Positions 10,913 to 23,490 of a DNA stretch of 64,000 nt are shown in pieces. The notes beneath the pieces were generated by a model. The model ran no database searches, had not been told where the DNA came from, and saw nothing but the letters and a program-made list of their open reading frames with translations. Position 1 is the first letter of the stretch. Each line of letters opens with the position of its first letter. Source of the DNA: Vitis vinifera (taxonomy: Eukaryota; Streptophyta; Magnoliopsida; Vitales; Vitaceae); the NCBI RefSeq assembly GCF_030704535.1, contig NC_081812.1, positions 21,799,501 to 21,863,500 on the forward strand, written 5' to 3'. A program made the position numbers and the translations under genes.

Positions 10913-12640
10913 TGATAATTGTTGGGAATGTTGGTCCCTTTTGATAACGAATATACTAAAAATGTCATTCGATTAAAAGCTCTTAAGCATTTAATGCACT
11001 TTACTTTTTGTTAGGACATTTATATTGCGTGGATCTCATATTTATGATAATTATTAACATTTAAATTTTAAATTAAAATTTTGATGATAATATAATTTGT
11101 TATTTAAATTTACTATTTAAAACAAAAATACTTTTAAAAAATATTTTGATGTTTAAATTTGTTATTTTAATCCTTACAACTTTACTAACTTAATATACAA
11201 ATATTCAATCATATAACATATAATTATTCAATGGAATAACACGCTAACTATTCATTAAGTAATATAACACGTGAAAAAATTAAATAAAAATAAATTAAAT
11301 TATTGTAATATATTATAATATTAATGTATTTATGTTGCAAGTATAATACAATTACGTCTTACTTATATTTTATTACAAAAATAATAATTTTAAAATGTTT
11401 ATTTATATCTTATTGGTATTAATATATTAGTATATTAACATCATTTACAAATTATTTAATAATTTGTGTATATATATATAATAAAAAAAAATCATGAGTC
11501 TTATAAATTCAAAATAATGTTTTATTTGGTTTTAAAAGTGATTCATAATATAAATATATTATGAAATATGGTATGATCATTACAAACTTTTACTATTATA
11601 AAAAATGTTTAAAAATTTTTTAATTAAATTTTATTATAATAAAAGTGTATTTATATTCTAATTATAACATATTTTGATTTGTATCTTATAATAAAAGTAA
11701 TAATCTCATGGGAAGGTGACGCTCACGTCTCCTTTCTTTTCCTTCCGATGAGGAAAGCTGCAAATGTTAGGGACGGTTGGATCAAATAAGAAGAGCAATG
11801 ATGCCACGTGGAAAGTACAAAGAAAAAGGGGGAATCACATAATGATAATCATTGGGAAGGGTGCTCAAAAGCTTTTAACGCCCATTTGTGGCGCGTGGAC
11901 CTCATATTTATGGTAATTATTAACCTTCAAATTTTAAATCAAGATTTTGATGATAGTATAATTTATTATTTAAATTTATTATTTAAAATAAAAATACTTC
12001 TAACAAACATTTTGATGTTGTTTAAATTTTTTATTTTAATATTTACAACTTTATTAACTTAATATACAAATATTCAATTAAATAACACATCATTTTTTAA
12101 CGGAATAACATGTAATTATTTATTGGATAATATAACATGTGAAAAAATTAAATAAAAATAAATTATATTATATTATAATATATTGTAATATTAATATCTT
12201 TGTGTTGTAAGTATAATGCATTTATGTCATACTTATATTTTATTATAAAAGTAATAATTTTTAAAATACTTATTTATATCTTATTGGCATTAACATATCA
12301 TTATCAGTATATTAACATCATTTACCCAATATATTGAAATTATTTAATAACTTTTGTGTATATATATATACATAAAATAAATAAATAAATAAATAAAAAA
12401 AACCATGACTTTCATGAATTCAAAATAGGTTTCAGAAATGATTCATAATATAAATATGTTATGAAATATGATATGATTATACAAAACTATAACTTTTATA
12501 AATAAAAAGTTTAAAATTTTTCTAATTATGTTTTATTGTAATGAAAGTGTGTTTATATTATAATTATAACATATTTTGATCATAAGTGTATTTTATAATA
12601 AAAATAATAATCTTATAGATCACTTTTTATACTTCATTAA
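10780..12640. repeat. Tandem duplication of about 0.93 kb (two copies)
   Basis: Copy 1 (about 10780-11700) and copy 2 (about 11707-12640) share the block GGTGACGCTCACG...GCCACGTGGAAAGTAC and then the same AT-rich sequence in the same order. Unit 2 has only one copy (24190-25180), so this duplication is private to unit 1. Copy 2 repeats a G-box at 11815-11820. Confidence 0.75.
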
Positions 12641-13260
12641 TATTTAATATATCATATGTATTAATATCATCCACTCGATGTATTGAGAAAAAAAATGATC
12701 AAAAAATTATATACGAAAATTAAGAAAAAAACATTATGCAAAGAAAAAAAAATAGAAATATCATACAAATTTTTAAAAATTATTTTATTATAAAAAATAA
12801 AAAAAGATCAAACATTCTCCATTTTCTTATTCTTTTTAGATAATTCAAATTAAAAATTAAGTAATGTATCTTCCTCGAATTCAATACAAAAACATAATTT
12901 ATTAGTTTAAAATTAGAAAAATATATATGAAAAAATCATTATTTTTATTATATAATTATAAAACTTTCTTAATAAAAAAATGCACAAAAAAAAACTAATT
13001 AAATATTACTTAAAAATATTTTTTAAAAGTATTTTTGCTTTAAATGGTAAATTTAAATAACAAATTATACAATCATTATATATAATAATTGTAAGGATTA
13101 AATCCAAAATTTTGATTTAAAATGTGAACGTCAATAATTACAATAAATGTGAGACTCATATACCATAAATGTCCTAACAAAAAAATAAGTGTTTTATATG
13201 GTTTAAATTTTAAAAGTTTTAATTGAAATGCATTTTTGGTATTTCAAAATATTATTGTCC
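10943..13260. mobile_element. Long-inverted-repeat (foldback/MULE-like) element, unit 1
   Basis: About 200 bp at the left (10943-11150), with the key string TTTTTGTTAGGACATTTAT, recurs inverted at the right (about 13020-13260, reading ATAAATGTCCTAACAAAAA). The arms are similar but not identical. The sister element in unit 2 (24352-25811) is 1.46 kb. This one is longer because the left arm was included in the tandem duplication at 10780-12640. No transposase is seen. The class is uncertain; long inverted arms suggest a MULE-type or foldback element. Confidence 0.6.
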
Positions 13261-13573
13261 AGTAATTATCCTATTTAACCCACCTATCCGTAATTCTCCC
13301 AAAGAAAAATCTAAAGATGAAAATCGAGTGCGTGAAGGGCCTTCGACATGCCTACCATCCTATCAGCCTATAATTAATCATGAATCTTGAGAATTTTTAT
13401 TTATTTATTTTTTTCCTTCCAAATTTCGACATGTTTATTAAATTAGCAGCAAAATATGTGGAATAAGCAAATAATTTAAAACTTTCCCATTCATGATGTC
13501 CAAATTTAAAAACGAAAAAGCATAAAATTATCGGAAAGAAAACAAAGAAAAAGCTAAGACAGAATTGCAGGAA

Positions 13574-14152
13574 TCAGTAATGAAAGACATAAACATTATA
13601 CTCCACAACAACATCTCCTGTTTTGGGATTGAAGGTGTGAGTCCTCGCCTGAGCATACCCACGAGCAAATCGGAAAAGCCCACTGCCGCCGACGATCGAC
13701 ATCTCCCGCACCTTTGAAAAGATAGTGTTTCGACCCAAAACACTGAGAGTACTGCCGTTGTACTTGCCCTCCATGAAAGCAAAATTCAGCACCATCAAGA
13801 AGCCCATTTCCTCCTGCGACGCCGATGCGTATATTCCTTGGGCTCTTCCTACCAGCTTGGAGCTGGGCTCGGGTCCCACAGTCAAGGGATCGTCCATCAT
13901 AAGCACCGCGCCGAACACTGTCGCCGACTTGTTGGTCATGGCGGCCTCAGCGACTCTCACGGCGGTGGGTTTCGGGCCGCTGATTATGTCGTGGAAGTAG
14001 AAGTGGAGGTGGCTGAGCTTCTCTTCCTTGAGGCCTATCGATTCCGGAGAAAGGTTCCTGGAGAAACGGTGGGATTCCCCGCTGGAGCCGGAGGCCGCGA
14101 CGGCGGCAATGGTGGAGAAGAAAATAGTGAAAAGGATGAGGAGTTTTGCCAT
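13574..14152 (-). CDS. Dirigent protein, DIR22-like (complete)
   Basis: A single-exon gene encoding 192 residues, the usual dirigent size. Dirigent proteins are secreted beta-barrel proteins that steer the coupling of phenoxy radicals such as coniferyl alcohol radicals, giving stereo-defined lignans and related phenolics in the cell wall. Residues 1-20 (MAKLLILFTIFFSTIAAVAA) are a signal peptide. Family landmarks follow: [12 protein letters not shown] (about 45-56), [58 protein letters not shown], and the terminal VEYNVYVFHY. Two N-glycosylation sites (NKS, NGS) are present. It is nearly identical to 26139-26708. The exact product is unknown. I chose the first Met because it opens the signal peptide. 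Confidence 0.95.
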   Translation of the reverse strand: MAKLLILFTIFFSTIAAVAASGSSGESHRFSRNLSPESIGLKEEKLSHLHFYFHDIISGPKPTAVRVAEAAMTNKSATVFGAVLMMDDPLTVGPEPSSKLVGRAQGIYASASQEEMGFLMVLNFAFMEGKYNGSTLSVLGRNTIFSKVREMSIVGGSGLFRFARGYAQARTHTFNPKTGDVVVEYNVYVFHY

Positions 14153-15141
14153 CGTGGAGAAGAAACAAAGATGGAAAAAGTTTTTGTGTCTACCTGCGCA
14201 ACCATACCTTCTTATAAGTGTATGGATGAAGACAAATAAAAAAATAAAAAATAAAAAATATTTAGCACCAAGCCTAATAGTGTCACCGACACTTACGGGT
14301 GGTCGAGTTCTCGAGGCTTAGGATGTCGTGGAGTCACTAAGCATCCAATGCTTGAGGCCCAAAAACATATAAATTTTAACACATATAATAAATAATAAAT
14401 CAAGATTATAAAAAATAAAATTATTTGGCTTAGTTAGATATTTGAAAACATGCTATCCTAAAATCACTACCATTTCCCTGCATGTAATTTTAAGATACAA
14501 CTTCAATAGACTCATAATAATATTTCCTCAACAAGCATATTAGACACGAAAACTAAGAAGAATCCATTGAAAATTAAGTTACCCAAAAAAAAAATGAACA
14601 TTTAAGATGAAAAAACACGATTGTATAAAAAGTTAGGAATAGTGGAAAAAACCATAATGATATATGAAAACATATTTTTGTATTAGATTTATCTTATCTT
14701 TAAAATGAATTGAATTACTCTTTATATAACAATATTTGTTGACTTCCTAATTCAATTTTGATGGTGATCAGTGTGGCCATTGCAACTTTTTAACTAAAGT
14801 CCAAGTTATAAATCACGAGTCTTGTCAATTGGAACATTCTCGAAAATCTCAATTATTAGATGTGGATTTTCAGAAGTACCTATTTGCGTATGGTACCTTG
14901 ATGCTATGCTTCTCTTTAAAGGGTACTAAGTGGACAAGGACCTATTTTTTGTACCATCGATATATAAATATTTTATAATAATTTTAAAGATAAAGGAAAA
15001 TCCTTTTTGTTAATAAAAGATGATCATTGTGTCCATAAAGTGTCATCATATTAAGACTCACAAATCCTCAACATTTGGAGAAATTTAAAGTTGTTGAATT
15101 ACTTATTATATATAAAATTTAATTTCCAACAAAGGGGTTTA
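14153..15141. other. Duplicated spacer upstream of the dirigent gene
   Basis: No gene is seen. The sequence, including CACTTACGGGTGGTCGAG near 14290 and TTGCAACTTTTTAACTAAAG near 14783, is repeated closely at 26709-27664. The right end (ending CCAACAA near 15132) resembles an LTR terminus in the unit-2 copy (CAATTCCCAACA), so a relic LTR is possible, but I could not find both ends. Confidence 0.5.
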
Positions 15142-15235
15142 TGGAAACATAGTGGGATTCCATACCGCCACCCGTGGATAAAAAGAATATTGTGAAGGAA
15201 GATGAGGGTTTTACGCATAATGGATAAAAAGTAGA
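15142..15235 (-). pseudogene. Dirigent gene remnant, signal-peptide end (unit 2)
   Basis: Sister of the scraps at 1-95 and 27665-27760, differing from them by a few substitutions. It marks the left end of duplicated unit 2. Too short and broken to encode anything. Confidence 0.6.
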
Positions 15236-16944
15236 GTAGAAAAGCAAAAATCTATCGGTTGGAGTGGGCTTGTTATCAAAGTATGGTTTTAAATAAAATG
15301 TATTGAATACAACTTTCAAAAGGTGTTTGACTTTATTATTAGCAAGTTTGAAGGGATTGAATTGCACAATTTCATGCTTAACGATGAAATCATACTCTTC
15401 AAATTTTGTCTAATAATGTTCAAGTAATTTTCATGAAAATATAATCTAATTATAAACAAATAAAAGTGGGACAATTAATTTTTCACCTTTTTTTCGAACA
15501 TGTCTAAAAGTCATTCTAAAAACTATGTGCATATAAATTGTAAAGCTATTATAAAAAAAGTATAATTTTATTTTACATATTTAAAACTTATTTTCAAATT
15601 TAAAGTAATAATTGTTTTTTATATTCCAAATTTTTAAACAGGTTTTAAAAATAATATTTTATTACTATTTTCTAATTTTAAAAACAAAAATCAGCAAATA
15701 TATCCAAACCAAAATTAATTTTTTTCTTAAATTTCTCATAAATAACTATGAAAGACAGGGATTCAGTTTTTGGCCATGGTGGAAAATTAACAAAGAGAAT
15801 GTTAAAAAAAAAAAAAAAAACAAAGGGACAAGAAAAAAGACCTAAAGAAATATTCACAGACTGGTTAATATTTATACCTTGTTTATAAGCCCAAAATTAG
15901 TTTTTCTTTGACTGATTTTTACAATTTTACCTCTAAAAGCACGCCCCAAAAGGTGACGCTCACGTTTCTTTTCTATTTTTTCTTTTCTTTTTCTTTTCCT
16001 TTTTCTTTTTTTGTCTTTTCCTTTCCTTCCAACGGCGAAAACATTATCTGTTATGGACCGTTGGATCAAATATGAAAGAATAGATGATGCCACGTGGAAA
16101 AAACAAAGGAAAGCAAAATCTAACGACGAAACATTGACTGCTCAGAGAAATTGAGGTCATAAAAAAATATTATTGATTTAATAATTTAATTTAAGTTATT
16201 AAATAAATTAAATATATGTGAACAAATAATTTAATGATATAAATTAAAATAAAAAATAAAGTTAAATAATAAATAAAAATAATTAACTTATTCTTAAAAT
16301 TATATTTTTATTTTACCTTTTTACTCTCATTTATCCTAATTATTTTTAAGATCTCTTTTGTCTTTACTTAACCTCATTTACCCTAATTATAATTTACAAT
16401 GATAAATATGTCAATTTGATAATTTTAAGTTAATTTTATCAAACAATCTTAATACTTATAAATAAATTTAAGTATAATTTAACTTAAGTTATTAAGTAAT
16501 AAGTATTAAGTTTAATCATATACTCTTAAATCTTACACTAATTAAAGGAAACAAAATATAAAAAAATCTCTAAGTTTGGATTTATTTTCTATTTTTTTAT
16601 TAGAAACTTCCATATAAAACCAAATATATTGTATAAAAAGTAAAGATTTATTTTATATCTTTAAAAATTATTTTAGAAATTCAAAATTTGAGATAGGAAT
16701 TTTTTTTAATATCTCAAATTTTTAAATAGTTTTTAAAATTAATATTTTTATTTCAACGTAAACATTTAAGAGTTCTTGTATAGTATATAAAAATAATTTT
16801 TCAATTTTAAAAACAAAAGAGAACACTATAATTTTTATTTTTATTTTAAAATAAAAATAGTAATAACCTTTATTTTGCAAAAAGTTAACAATTGGGATAT
16901 TAAAAAAACTTTATTATCTCAAATTTTTAAACTTAAAATAATAT
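15236..16944. other. AT-rich spacer of unit 2
   Basis: It corresponds to positions 96-2136 of unit 1 but lacks the MITE found there at 768-1069; the unoccupied site is at about 15905-15915. It carries no credible gene. It includes a block with an intact G-box (15950-16112). Confidence 0.65.
15950..16112 (-). promoter_or_regulatory. Conserved dirigent upstream block with G-box (unit 2)
   Basis: It carries GGTGACGCTCACG, a long CT-rich run, GGACCGTTGGATCAAATATG and GATGCCACGTGGAAA, with a perfect CACGTG at 16091-16096. It lies about 1.8 kb upstream of the complete dirigent gene at 13574-14152, which is far for a core promoter, and may belong to the lost gene whose scrap is at 15142. Confidence 0.4.
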
Positions 16945-17889
16945 TGTGGACCCCTTATTTTGGTTCGATACATTCCCACTCTATGGCGAAACTCGCTTTT
17001 TATTTGTTTGGTGAAAATTTGATTTTTAGAAAAATACTTTTTGAGTGACCATTTATTTTTGTTTTATTTTTTAAGGGAAAAACAAAATAAGAAAGAAAAA
17101 CCCTAAGTATAACTCCTGAAGAAAAAAAAAAATAGGTCTGTGAAAAACCGAATCTGGGTCCGAGGATCATGTTATTTATTGGAAAAGTACGGTGGTGAGT
17201 CGTAGCACCCCTCTAAGCCCCTAAAAATGGGTTTTTACTAAATAAAGTAAGACGAGTGTGACAATTGATATGGAAATCAATGGATACCCACAATGACCAT
17301 AGGCAAAAAACAAGTCATTATAATGAATTAATAAACAAAGTGAGAGTAAGAGCGTACTTTGCCTGTAGGTAATAAAGCGCTATCATGGAAATAAGGTTAG
17401 CTCAAATATAAAATTATTACATACATATCAAAGAGTAAAACAAAGATCAAGTAATATTCATTAAGTATAGTAGTTGACAATCAAAAGAGAAAACTCATAT
17501 GTGGGGCCCCCACCAAAGCTCAATTTATCTTGCATGAATTGGTCTCACAAATTCTATTATTTTGGAATTATGAAAAAATTACTTATTTAAAATCAAGAGA
17601 AACAGAAAATTATTTGAAAATCGAAGAAAATTTGTACAAGCACATACCAAAATGAGAATGGCAGCAGACTTATTAAAATCAGGATTTTTGGCAACCTAAA
17701 ACCCTAATAAATGATGACAAGTTGCAGAATTGAAAAAATATTTCACAACTGGAGTGGAATAAAACTATTCGGAAGAAAATTAGAGTTTTGAATTTAACTT
17801 GAAAATTGAAGTCTCGAAAATTATTTGAAAATTGAAGTTTTGAAAATTCAATTTAAGAATTGGAATTTTGGAAATTAAATTTGAAGATG

Positions 17890-18440
17890 AAATTTTTTTA
17901 TAAATAAATAAATAAAACAATAATAATAACAAAAATAATAATGACTAAATAAATAAATGTAAAAATTGGAATTTTGGAAATTGGAAATCGAATTTTTAAG
18001 AATTATTTAAAAATGGAATTTTAAAAATAAATAAATAAATAGAATAATAATAATAACGAAAATAAAAATGATTAAATAAATAAATGAGAAATTTTGAATT
18101 TTGGAAATTGATAATTAAATTTGGAAATCAGAATTTTGAAGAGTTATTTAAAGATGGAATTTTAAAAATGAATAAATAAATAAATAGAATAAAATAATAA
18201 TAATAATAACGAAAATAATAATGATTAAATAAATAAATGTGAAAATTGGAATTTTGGAAATTGGGAATTAAATTTGGAAATCGGAATTTTGAAGAGTTAT
18301 TTAAAGATGAAATTTTAAAAATAAATAAATAGAATAATAATAATAATGATTAAATAAATAAATGTGAAAATTGGAATTTTGGAAATTGGGAATTAAATTT
18401 GGAAATCAAAATTTTGAAAAATTATTTAAAGATGAAAATT
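17890..18440. repeat. Minisatellite-like tandem repeat in the LTR-type remnant
   Basis: Four units of about 125-153 bp repeat the pattern AATAATGATTAAATAAATAA, then GGAATTTTGGAAATTGG and GAATTTTGAAGAGTTATTTA. Landmark starts are at about 17942, 18069, 18222 and 18347. Unit length varies through short tetranucleotide (AAAT) and trinucleotide (AAT) runs inside each unit. Confidence 0.75.
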
Positions 18441-19781
18441 TTTAAAATTAAATTTGAAAATAATTAAAGTTTGGAACTTTTGAAAATTAAACTTTAAAAT
18501 GGGAGTTTTGAAAAATTATATTAAAATTGGAGCTTTGAAAAATTAAATTAAAACTGGAGTTTTGGAAAATTATCTTAAGATTAAAATTTTGAAAATTAAA
18601 TTTTTGGCATCAAAAGATGAAAAATAAGAAAATAATAATAAAAATAAGACATATGGCCTTAGCATCATTGGCCAAACGTGTACATGCATAATCCAAGGAA
18701 TAAAAAAATGGAAAAGGTGAAGCACCAACAGCACCAGTGCACCACAAACCTATTTTCCATATAACAATAATGTCATACCCACACCACAAACCCATTTTCC
18801 ATGCATATATTCGCCATACCCATCTAGGTTACAGTAAGCACCTTAAAAACCAGTTGCAACCATATCCCATACCATAACCGTCATATCCACCAACAAAACC
18901 CAAAGCTCAAAATATCAACTATGAAGATCAAAACCCAATTCACGTTGATTATAGCAGTAAGAGAATGGAGAAGTGGAATGAAAACAACAATTTGTGAGTC
19001 GTGGCATGGGCAGGCAAACGAAGGCATGGGTACGGGGGAGATGAAGTGGAATGAAAGCAGAGGGGCGATGAACAGTGCCACGAACCGATTGATACCAAAA
19101 TGGGAGGAGGAGCTGGAGAAGCAGCTGCTTTTGATGCAGCAGCAGCCACCGGAGCTTCCATCGCTATGGAAAGTGCTCTTATGTATAATGAAAATGATTC
19201 GGTAAAGGTGGTAATGGTGGACAATGGACGGTGGTGATAAGAGATAGGAGTATAGCAGTATGGGTGTGACGACATGGGTGTGATGGGTATGAAATGAGTG
19301 GGGTAAAGTGGAAGAAATGGTAGGTTTGCAAGGTGGCAGAAGGCATGGGAATTGGTTGTGATGAAGGTGCAATAGGGACCATGCCGGTTTGGCCTAGATG
19401 GTGATCACTGCATAACTTGATTTTCATGCGCGGGGCCCGGGTGAGTGGTAGACTGGGCGAATCTTCTTTTTTGCTTCTCTCATGGCGGTCAAGTCCCCTT
19501 TACCGTAATCAATTCCAGTTAAAATGGAGAACCTTTGCTTTGAGGGTGTTTGAGGCGCACGTTGAATGGCGTCGGAATGGTGGCTGAGGCGCACCTTGAA
19601 TGGTGCCTCAAATGGTGCCTTTTAAATGCCTGAAAACGCCGCCGGAATGACGTCAAAACCGCGTCCATTTTGAACACCTGAACGGCGTCTTAACGACACC
19701 TGAAATTGCCCAAGATTTAATTTTTTGTTGTTTCTGATTTAATAAAAGTTTTGGTGAAAAATGGGAGGCTCTGATACCAAT

Positions 19782-20251
19782 TGATAAACATTTTTTATCT
19801 CTATTATCACTAACAATACAAACAGAAAGTATATGTATACCAAGCATTCAAATTATGTCTTCCACTGTTGTCTAAGAACATACCTGAGTCGATTATTTTT
19901 CGGCGATGAATACAGTATAGATCTTCTAAGGCTGTAGAGGACACCACCTTCTTTCTGAATTCTCTCAGACGATGGGAGCCGAAGAGAAACAGGTCTGTTC
20001 TAATTCCAAAACTGATGTGATCTATATGAACAGACACACAGTCTATTATATTTATACCTTCCTGCCTTAGGGACCATACCCTTTGGCTATTGGGCCTCAC
20101 GAGTCTTAGGCCCATCATCTAAGGCCTGTGAAGGCGTTGGGCTCTACACATAAGGTGGCCCATACTGTGGAAAACCGATACAAAATAAACATTAAGACGA
20201 ATAGCTTAGTCATGTACCATTGTCAAATATGTGTGAGTCCATATCTTAACA
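19782..20251 (-). repeat. LTR-like terminus with adjoining tRNA-Met primer-binding site
   Basis: About 470 bp. On the minus strand it begins TGTTAAGATATGG and ends AATGTTTATCA, one base pair-step before the TGGTATCAGAGC primer-binding motif. It therefore reads as the 5' LTR of a minus-strand element. The matching 3' LTR is not visible in the window. Confidence 0.55.
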
Positions 20252-20256
20252 AATAT

Positions 20257-22712
20257 TTAATTATATTGTATTTTAAGTGAATTTCAGAGTAAAAATGTTT
20301 CACATAATTAAAGTCAAATTATATTTTTTTTAAAAGCGAGTTTATAGTAAATTTAATTATGAATACGATAATATTTTTCTTGACGTGAAAAATTATAAGT
20401 TGTGTATAATTTATAATTATGGAATGAAAATTAAAGAATAATGTTTTTAATTTATTGAGAAAGGAACACGCATGACATTTTGGGTTTTGTTTTAATAAGC
20501 ATATATATATATATAAAAAGAAGTGGGTCGATTGTAGGGAAGTTAAAAAAAATGAGAGAAATGGGAGAGATGCGGTCGACTGAGAGTGGGAAAAGAATCG
20601 CCTATGATATACCAAATGAAGTATGTTTCATGTAAAATTTTAAAAGGATATTCTATTCAACGCGAGCAACACTCTTACGAAGTCCAATTTTCATTTCAAT
20701 GGTTAGATTTTCAAATTTAAAATAGGGAGACTTAACCCTACAACTTTTATTTAATGCATTTTTCTTTAAAAACTTTATAAATATCATTGTTGGAAGTTAA
20801 ATAGGTAATATTTGTGATATGAGAAATTTTATTGGGTGATTTAGGCATTTTATTTAGAATTTTTGTGATAATGAGTAATTTAAATTGTTGAAAATGAATG
20901 TGTTTGGTTATTAAAAATTATTGGGATTATTGAAAATAAATAAAATTATGGTATGAATTATGTTTGATTAATATTGGGATTATTGAGAATTTATTAAGAT
21001 GTTTTTGATAATTTAATTATAGAAAATGATTGTGTTTGGTTATTAAAAATTATTGGGATTATTGAGAATAAATAAAATGATGGTAGAGATTATATTTGAT
21101 TGATATTGGGATTATTGAGAATTTATTGGGATGATTTTAGTAATTTAATTGTGGGAAATTGTTGTATTGGTTATTGAAATTATTGATATTATTAGGAATA
21201 AATAAAATGATGATATGAATTTGGGTTTTTGTTAATATTTGAATTATTAGAAAATTTTACTTGAATGTTGTGGTGGCTTGATTGTGGAAAATTGTTGTAT
21301 TGGGTGTTAAAATTATTGAAATTATTGGAGATAAATAAATTATGACATAAATTATATATTTTTTATATTTGCATTGGTGAGAATTTTCTTGGGTATGTGT
21401 GGTTATGTAATCGAAGAAAAAATTGTTATATTAGTTGTTGGAAATTATTAAGCATGTCGGAATAAATAGAATTTATGTGGCTAAGATTTAAAACTATGTT
21501 TTGATGCTATACAAATTAATTGTGAATTTTCTTTAATATACAAGGTGATTAGAGTGAAGAAAAATCGTTGTGTGAATTGTTGAAAATTATGAAACATAAT
21601 GGAAGTAAATAGAATTATGTCTTGAAAAATAATAAATGTTAAAATATGATTTGATTGCATTTCATATGCATCATAGTTGTGTGAAATGGAAATGATAATG
21701 AAAAAACCCCCAAAAGGGCAAAAATGAAAAGAAAAGAAAAATGAGAAATGAAATGACCCCAAAGAAAGCAAATTAAGAATAGAATGAGATCCTAGAGTGA
21801 AAGACTGAAAAGTTTACCATATGAAAACTCCAAATGGGGAGTATATTTGGGTACGGGCATCTATCATTCAGTGAAAGCCCGAGAACGACATTGCAATGTG
21901 TGATTGCGTGTAAACATTTGCATCATGATTGCTTTTAGAAAAATAATTTGTATTATTTATCAAGTATATGTTTGAATATATTATTCAAGACTAAAATGAC
22001 TTATTTATTTTGTAAATTTAGAATTATTAATATTCTAAACATATGATTGAATAAGATAAATGATAATTTTGATTGGTTTAAATTTGTATGGTTGGTGTTT
22101 CTTTTAGTGTGTATAATGTAAATGTAATATTATATTTTGACATATGGTTGTATTTTATTAACCTAGAAATTCTTACTCGTTTGGGTGTAAAACACTCTAC
22201 CGAGCAATATGGAAATGCTCACCCTTTTATTTTCTAAAATTCTTAGATGCATATATAGTTTTGAAGAATTACATAAAGAACATGAAGTGTTCCAGAAAGC
22301 CCCATAAAGTAAAAGAACCATAGTATTGCTTGTTTTTCATTTATATTACATTTTTGAAATGTATTAATTTGAGTTATATGGACTTTTGTAACTTAAATTA
22401 CGTTTTGTTAATTTGTAAAACATTTTTTGATATATCTTTTTTGACTTAGAGATTATTGTAACTATTTGGGTTATCACATAAGGTGGAAAAATGACAGGTG
22501 GATTGATTATACTTGTGAACAAGAGATAGTATAATAGTTGGTTTTGGAAAAATAAAATAATATGTTGCATTAAATTTTAGCTTAATAAATTTATTTAGGA
22601 TTAGTTGTTTTATCGAAAAAAAAAATCAAGGTGTTTCGATTAATTGTTAGGCTGGATATGAGTAATGACCAGGGGTCACAAGTCGAGTTCTAAGTTGCCC
22701 AAGAATTTGGGG
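20257..22712. other. Unit-2 copy of the old dirigent-splitting insertion (right part)
   Basis: It aligns by eye with 6020-9482 of unit 1, without the 1-kb CCGGTT element. It contains the 131-bp repeat array (20880-21430) and the CTTACTCGTTTGGGTGTAAA stretch (about 22165). No gene is seen. Its left part was lost, apparently where the LTR-type remnant now sits. Confidence 0.65.
20880..21430. repeat. Degenerate 131-bp tandem repeat, unit-2 copy
   Basis: Same array as 6665-7200, with the same number and order of units, so it was duplicated with the unit instead of expanding independently. Confidence 0.7.
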
Positions 22713-23490
22713 TGTGGGACCCACTGCTGCTGACGATCGACATCTCCCACACCTTTGAGAAGACGATGTTTCGGCCCAAAACACTAAGGCTATGTTTGGT
22801 TCCCGGAAAGTACAAAGGAAAGAAAAAAAATGCTAAGGAAAATGATTTTCTCATGTTTGGTTGTCCTATAAAAAATATCAAAGAAAATCAAATATAATTA
22901 AAACTAATTAAAAACTTATGTATTTTTAAATTATTTAATCTTTATATTGATGAGTTAAAATAAATAAAATGAGTTTGAAGTAACAAAAAAAATAATTTAT
23001 CAACTTTTAATCTATTTTTTTATTTTCCTTCACTTTTTCTTTCCTTCTACTTTTCCTTTGTATTTTCTTTCCCTCGCATTTTCCCTCAAATTTTCCGGGA
23101 ACCAAACATAGCCTAAGAGTACTGTCGTTATATTGGCCCTCAATGAAAACAAAATTTAGCACCATCAACAAGCCTACTTTCGTCTACGACGCCGATGCGT
23201 ATATTCCTTAGGCTTTTCCCACCATCTTGGAGTTGGGTTCGGGTTCCTCGATTAAGAGATCGTCCATCATGAATACCGTGCTGAACACTGTCGCCGACTT
23301 GTTGATCATGGCCACCTCAACAACTCTCATGGCGGTGGGTTCCGGGCCACTGACAATGTCGTGTAAGTAGAAGTGGAGGTGACTGAGCTTCTCTTCCTTG
23401 AGACCCATCGATTTGGGAGAAAATTTTTTGGAGAAACGGTAGGATTCCTGGCTGGAACCGCGGCGACAACAATGGTGGAGAAGAATTAAA
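22713..23490 (-). pseudogene. Dirigent pseudogene interrupted by a MITE (unit 2)
   Basis: The minus strand reads most of a dirigent protein: [34 protein letters not shown], then [12 protein letters not shown] split by a 326-bp MITE at 22788-23113. The signal peptide and start codon have been deleted, frames are broken in several places, and the C-terminal part beyond the GGSG region is missing. It is the sister of the split pseudogene at 5238-9931. Confidence 0.85.
22788..23113. mobile_element. MITE, PIF/Harbinger (Tourist)-like, intact ends
   Basis: A 326-bp element with near-perfect terminal inverted repeats: GGCTATGTTTGGTTCCCGGA at the left and TCCGGGAACCAAACATAGCC at the right. It is flanked by TAA target duplications (22785-22787 and 23114-23116). 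It sits inside a dirigent pseudogene where all sister copies read AACACTGAGAGTAC or similar without interruption. TAA target duplications and this terminal type fit the PIF/Harbinger superfamily. It encodes no protein. Confidence 0.9.

Larger units (their letters stand above)
16945..20251 (-). mobile_element. LTR-retrotransposon-type remnant, non-coding
   Basis: A 3,307-bp block interrupts the unit-2 spacer. Its outer ends are TGTGGACC at the left and CTTAACA at the right, flanked by AATAT on both sides (16940-16944 and 20252-20256), as in an LTR element with a 5-bp duplication. On the minus strand, an LTR-like terminus (19782-20251) is followed by TGGTATCAGAGC (19768-19779), the classic primer-binding site for initiator methionine tRNA. 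No gag or pol similarity and no second LTR were recognised, so it is a fossil or a non-autonomous derivative. Copia-like orientation and lineage are tentative. Confidence 0.6.

Noticed and set aside
13838-14239. Plus-strand ORFs opposite the dirigent genes (also 26394-26864, 46974-47528, 52200-52400)
   Set aside because: They recur only because the antisense frame of the dirigent coding sequence is open; they have no homology of their own.
18881-19427. Overlapping minus-strand ORFs rich in H, P and S
   Set aside because: They lie inside the LTR-type remnant in several competing frames and show no gag or pol resemblance.
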